Origin: Streptomyces sp. NRRL B-24085
GTDB taxonomy: Bacteria > Actinomycetota > Actinomycetes > Streptomycetales > Streptomycetaceae
Length of the DNA stretch: 64,000 nt
Direction of reading: 5' to 3'
NCBI RefSeq assembly: GCF_001282115.1
Contig: NZ_LJBR01000022.1
Span: 1 to 64,000, forward strand
In this document: one piece after another, positions 60,930-64,000 of the stretch
How positions within the stretch are numbered: the first letter of the stretch is position 1
Layout of the letters: every line of letters starts with the position of its first letter
Made by a program: the position numbers and the translations under genes
Notes under the pieces: generated by a model
The model's input: only the letters and a program-made list of their open reading frames with translations
The model's database searches: none
What the model was told of the DNA's origin: nothing

Positions 60930-62066
60930 CTAGGACAGCGCGTGGAACTGGGGGCCGTACGTGCTCCGGCTTCCGGGGATCTGGGTCTCCATGAGCCGCA
61001 CGGCGGGCTCCTCCAGGGCGCGCATGGCGTGGACGGCCGCGCCCAGGGCGCGGGGCCCGCCGTCGGACCAGGCCGCGTCGAGGGAGGTCAGCAGGGTGGT
61101 GTACGTGTTGTCGAACCGGTCCAGGAGCTGCCGCACAGGTGCCGCCGGCCGGGGCCAGCCGCCCGCCGGGACCCGAGCCATGGGGCGTGCGTCCGGGAAG
61201 GGAACGGGTGCCCCGGTGAACGCCCAGCCCTCGGCGGTCTGGCGCAGCTGGCGGCCGTGGTAGATCTCGGCGAAGGCGTAGTAGTGCGCCGGGTGGTCGT
61301 CGGTGAAGGAGTCGGCCGGGGAACTGCTCGTGCCCTCGCCCTGTTCCCTGATGATGTCGATGGAGCGCTCCACGTCGGCGAGGGTCTCGACGGGCCGCAG
61401 CTCGTCGGGGCCGATGCGCGCGTTCAGTTGCCCACGGCCCGACAACTCCGGGTTCTCGGACCGGAAGCCCTCCAGCACGGCGCCGTAGAACGCGCCGACG
61501 GTGTGCGTGACGCTGTCGCTGAGGGCGAGCGGCTCCTCGGGGGCCTCGATGGTCATCATCATCTGCACCAGGGACTTGGTGAGACCGGACAAGTACACGG
61601 TCACGCCGGACCGTACGCCGCCGGGCAGCGGGCCGGGATAGGTGGGCGCCGCCGCCCTGATCCGCGGCTGCCCGCCCACCGCCACGAGCAGGTTGCACAC
61701 CACGCCCAGGTGGTACATCTCGTCGTCGATGACGCGCCGGATCAGTCGCGCGGCCTGCGAGCCGCGGTCCCCGATCGACCACCAGCCGCACAGGTAGGGC
61801 GGGATGGTGGACAGCTCCAGCTCCACGGCGACTTGGAGCGCCGAACGGAGCCAGTCGATGCCACGACCGGCCTCCGGGACGGCCAGCAGACGGGCCACGG
61901 CACCGGGTGGCGCCGGCTCGGACGGTCCGCCGCTCGGGCCCGCTGCGGCCGACGCGGGTGCGGCGGCCGCGATGGCCGGCGCACCGGCCGCCACGGCAGT
62001 GGTGGCCAGGAAACTCCTGCGCTTCAACGCAGCCCCGGCTTCTGGCCTCTCCACGTCTTCCCTCAC
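60930..62066 (-). CDS. Tat-exported ferritin-like protein (VioB-type fold)
   Basis: 378 residues from a GTG; an ATG at 62114 would add 16 residues. The twin-arginine motif KRRSFLATTAVAAG precedes an Ala-rich signal. The mature N-terminal half resembles the ferritin-like domain (PF12902) found in VioB and iminophenylpyruvate dimer synthase: Glu in ALQVAVELELSTIPPYL, then ExxH in DDEMYHLGVV, and later acidic/His helices (ENPELSGRGQ, DDHPAHYYAFAEIYHG). A diiron or other metal site is therefore likely. Substrate unknown. Export of such a protein is noteworthy since VioB-type enzymes are normally cytoplasmic. Confidence 0.75.
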   Translation of the reverse strand: MREDVERPEAGAALKRRSFLATTAVAAGAPAIAAAAPASAAAGPSGGPSEPAPPGAVARLLAVPEAGRGIDWLRSALQVAVELELSTIPPYLCGWWSIGDRGSQAARLIRRVIDDEMYHLGVVCNLLVAVGGQPRIRAAAPTYPGPLPGGVRSGVTVYLSGLTKSLVQMMMTIEAPEEPLALSDSVTHTVGAFYGAVLEGFRSENPELSGRGQLNARIGPDELRPVETLADVERSIDIIREQGEGTSSSPADSFTDDHPAHYYAFAEIYHGRQLRQTAEGWAFTGAPVPFPDARPMARVPAGGWPRPAAPVRQLLDRFDNTYTTLLTSLDAAWSDGGPRALGAAVHAMRALEEPAVRLMETQIPGSRSTYGPQFHALS

Positions 62067-62283
62067 ATCATCACCCTCGCCTCGCGGTCGCGGCCCCGGC
62101 CATGCTGAAGGCATGCGGGGTCCTCGGATCAGCTCGCGAAGCTAGCAGGCATCGCCGCAGATGAGAGGCTTGACGGGCGGGTGCCGGAGCACCGCCACCC
62201 TGTCAGGCCAACCCTGCCCGGCGCCGATCCCCAGGGAGCAGCGCCGCGCTGATCACCACCGTCGGCCGACCTGCTCGACCGGC

Positions 62284-62304
62284 GAGCGCCCAGGCGGGGC
62301 GCTC
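62284..62304 (-). terminator. Hairpin terminator after the sigma factor gene
   Basis: gagcgccc and gggcgctc (8 bp perfect) around a 5-nt loop, 27 bp downstream of the sigma factor stop on the minus strand and 218 bp before the ferritin-like gene start. Confidence 0.6.
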
Positions 62305-62331
62305 ACCGTCTGTCCGGAGCCTAGGTCCCGC

Positions 62332-63333
62332 TCACAGCTCTTCGGGACCGGGCAGCGAGGCGGGAAGGCCGAACGACGGGAACAGCGCACCGTCCAGGAA
62401 GACCACGATCCGGGCGATCAGGCCGTTTCGGATCTCCAGTACGTGGATGCCGTGCGGGACGAAGGAGCCGTCCCCCGCCGGGCTGTAGGTCGCCACCGCC
62501 GGGCAGCCGTTCGCCGAGGTGGCGAGGGAGCGGTGCGGCCGGGTGAAGGCCCGACGGTTCAGGTGGTCCACGACGGCCGCGCGGCCCAGGAACCAGGTCG
62601 GGATCGGCGGCATCTCGTACTCGATGTCCGAGCGCAGCAGCTCCGCCAGAGCGGCGGTGTCCGAAGTCTCGAAAGCACGCAGGTACTGCCGCATGATCTT
62701 CTCGTCGAGCGCCGCGTCGGCCGTGGAGCGCGACGCCGTCTCCTCCTCGTCCGGCATGTCCTGGGCCAGCGTCTCGCGGGCGCGCTGAAGCAGGCTGCGG
62801 GCGGCGGTGACGGAGATCCCGAGGAACTCGGCCGCCTCGGCGGGACGGAAGGCGACCACGTCGACGAGGATCAGGACGGCGCGCTGCCGGGCGGGCAGCC
62901 GCTGGAAGGCGGCGATGAGGGCGAGCCGGGTGCTGTCGCGGAGCGCCGCTATGCCGGCGGGATCGTCCTGCGGGGTGCCGATACGGTGCGTGGGGATCGG
63001 CCCGAGCCACGGCAGCGCGTCCGCCCGCGACAGGTCGGCGGTCTCAGGGCTCTCCGTCGCGGCGCCCAGACCTGAGGGCAGGACGCGCCGGTGGTTGCTC
63101 CGCAGGGCGCTCAGACAGGCGTTGGTCGCGATCCGGTACAGCCAGGTGCGCAGCGACGACCGTTCGTCGAAGTTGTCGTATCCGCGCCAGGCCCGGAGCA
63201 GCGTCTCCTGAAGGAGGTCCTCGGCGTCCTGGAAGGACCCGAGCATGCGGTAGCAGTGCGCGAGCAGTTCCTGCTGGTACGGGTCGGCGAGCCGGGTGAA
63301 CTCGTCGCCCGTGCGGCGGTTCTCAACGGACAC
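62332..63333 (-). CDS. ECF sigma factor with C-terminal SnoaL-like domain
   Basis: 333 residues, longer than a plain ECF factor. Region 2: ELLAHCYRMLGSFQDAEDLL and QETLLRAWRGYDNFDERSSL at about 22-60. Region 4: LPARQRAVLILVDVVAFRPA and LGISVTAARSLLQRARETL at about 145-190. Residues 205-333 form an NTF2/SnoaL-like domain (MRQYLRAFETSDTAALAELL; YEMPPIPTWFLGRAAVVDHL), which in this group (SigX5/SigJ-like) takes part in self-control in place of an anti-sigma factor. Its start overlaps the upstream MFS gene by 11 bp, so the two are cotranscribed. Confidence 0.9.
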   Translation of the reverse strand: MSVENRRTGDEFTRLADPYQQELLAHCYRMLGSFQDAEDLLQETLLRAWRGYDNFDERSSLRTWLYRIATNACLSALRSNHRRVLPSGLGAATESPETADLSRADALPWLGPIPTHRIGTPQDDPAGIAALRDSTRLALIAAFQRLPARQRAVLILVDVVAFRPAEAAEFLGISVTAARSLLQRARETLAQDMPDEEETASRSTADAALDEKIMRQYLRAFETSDTAALAELLRSDIEYEMPPIPTWFLGRAAVVDHLNRRAFTRPHRSLATSANGCPAVATYSPAGDGSFVPHGIHVLEIRNGLIARIVVFLDGALFPSFGLPASLPGPEEL

Positions 63334-64000
63334 CGAGTTCCTCCTGGGCGGTGGGAGCGGCCGGGCGCTGCGGGGTTCGCCGCGCGCTGGGTGTGCGGCC
63401 CGGGGTGAGGATGCCCGCGGCGGCCCCGGCGAACGCGAGCACCGCGGACGTGATGACGGCCGCCGCGAAGCCGTCCGCGAACTGCTCCGGCGACCGGTCG
63501 CTGCCGTGGGCCGCGAACACCGCGGCGAGGACGGCGATGCCCAGGGCGCCGCCGAGTTGGCGCACGGTGCTGAAGGTGCCGCCAGCCTTGCCCATCGCCT
63601 GCGGTGGCACCGACGTCATCACCGCGCTCTGCTGGGCGGGGATGGCCATCGACGTCCCGAGGCCCGAGATGACCAGCGCGGCGACCGAGGAGGCGTAGGG
63701 GTCGTGCTGGTGCGCGTTGACGCCCAGCCACACCAGTCCCGCGCCCTGGAGGAACAGCCCCGACGAGATCAGCCACCGCGGGCCGATACGGTCCTGCAAC
63801 CGCCCGGCGAGGGGGGCGACGAAGAACAGCGGCACCGTCCACGGCAGGAACCTGACCCCGGCGCCCAGAGGCGAGTGGCCGAGCGAGACCTGGAGGTACT
63901 GGGCGAGGAAGAAGACCGTGCTGAACAGGGACGCGGTCAGCAGGAGGGTGGAGAGGTTGCCGGCGGCGAAGGCGGGGACGCGGAACAGGCGCATCGGCAG
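63323..64000 (-). CDS. MFS drug-efflux transporter (DHA2-like), C-terminal part only
   Basis: At least 226 codons; the start lies beyond the right edge of the window. What is visible are about six membrane helices (LFSTVFFLAQYLQVSLGHSP; VRFLPWTVPLFFVAPLAGRL; AALVISGLGTSMAIPAQQSA) and a loop with GGTFSTVRQLGGALGIAVLA, typical of the second half of EmrB/QacA-type 14-helix exporters. An ATG at 63994 is internal to the fold, not the real start. Overlaps the sigma gene by 11 bp, which suggests sigma-linked control of the pump. Confidence 0.85.
   Translation of the reverse strand: MPMRLFRVPAFAAGNLSTLLLTASLFSTVFFLAQYLQVSLGHSPLGAGVRFLPWTVPLFFVAPLAGRLQDRIGPRWLISSGLFLQGAGLVWLGVNAHQHDPYASSVAALVISGLGTSMAIPAQQSAVMTSVPPQAMGKAGGTFSTVRQLGGALGIAVLAAVFAAHGSDRSPEQFADGFAAAVITSAVLAFAGAAAGILTPGRTPSARRTPQRPAAPTAQEELGVR

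Noticed and set aside
59144-60994. A 616-codon plus-strand frame
   Set aside because: Mostly antisense to the paoA and paoB genes; only the last Lys-rich part is mentioned as an open question.
1-64000. Insertion sequences, integrase, att sites, tRNA or rRNA genes
   Set aside because: I looked for transposase motifs, tRNA-like cloverleaf ends and rRNA-like sequence and saw none.

Overview
The window is chromosomal DNA from a high-GC actinomycete, almost certainly Streptomyces or a close relative. Codons end overwhelmingly in G or C, start/stop overlaps of the ATGA or GTGA type are common, several genes look leaderless, and regulators and secreted proteins are abundant. I see no rRNA, tRNA, CRISPR array, transposase or phage gene. 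Genes are dense and in coherent blocks, so this reads as an accessory or metabolic region, not a mobile element. All functions are inferred from sequence motifs read by eye; no database search was run.

Layout. 0.3-3.8 kb: a secreted beta-helix protein and a convergent secreted alpha/beta hydrolase, separated by a strong hairpin. 4.0-7.9 kb: a siderophore ABC importer operon (ATPase, lipoprotein, fused double permease) behind a near-perfect iron box. 8.0-11.0 kb: TetR, hotdog thioesterase, and a MarR/MFS efflux pair. 11.1-15.9 kb: catabolic module 1 (GntR, MFS, AtuA-like protein, DUF4387-like partner, cytoplasmic alpha/beta hydrolase). 16.1-24.7 kb: an atypical LuxR-type regulator, acyl-CoA synthetase, an MMPL exporter with a two-component system, and a LysR regulator. 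24.8-35.5 kb: catabolic module 2 (tartrate/malate-type dehydrogenase, hydantoinase B and A, MFS, 2-hydroxyacid dehydrogenase, AtuA-like protein, DUF4387-like partner, secreted alpha/beta hydrolase).

35.5-37.3 kb: an ECF sigma factor with a small membrane protein, a possible 23-residue coupled ORF, and a secreted protein carrying a perfect tandem repeat. 37.5-38.8 kb: a MerR/SDR pair with a 19-bp-spacer promoter. 38.9-44.3 kb: a two-component system divergent from a three-gene ABC exporter. 44.4-52.6 kb: a LacI-controlled glycan cluster (binding protein, two permeases, GH2 glycosidase, BNR/ricin glycosidase). 52.6-55.0 kb: AraC, an FMN-type oxidase and a MmyB-type regulator. 55.2-60.3 kb: a PaoABC-like exported molybdenum aldehyde oxidoreductase with its XdhC-type chaperone. 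60.9-64.0 kb: a Tat-exported ferritin-like protein, a SnoaL-tailed ECF sigma factor and a truncated MFS pump.

The most interesting pattern is the duplicated AtuA + DUF4387 + MFS core in modules 1 and 2. Each copy has a different regulator and different accessory enzymes, and the secreted hydrolase of module 2 has a close paralogue at 2.4-3.8 kb. The simplest reading is two related but differently specialised pathways for uptake and breakdown of organic acids or esters whose substrate is not known. Module 1 also has a legible regulatory code: three copies of a TGCTA(T/C)(A/G)GC-containing site around the GntR gene and its target operon.
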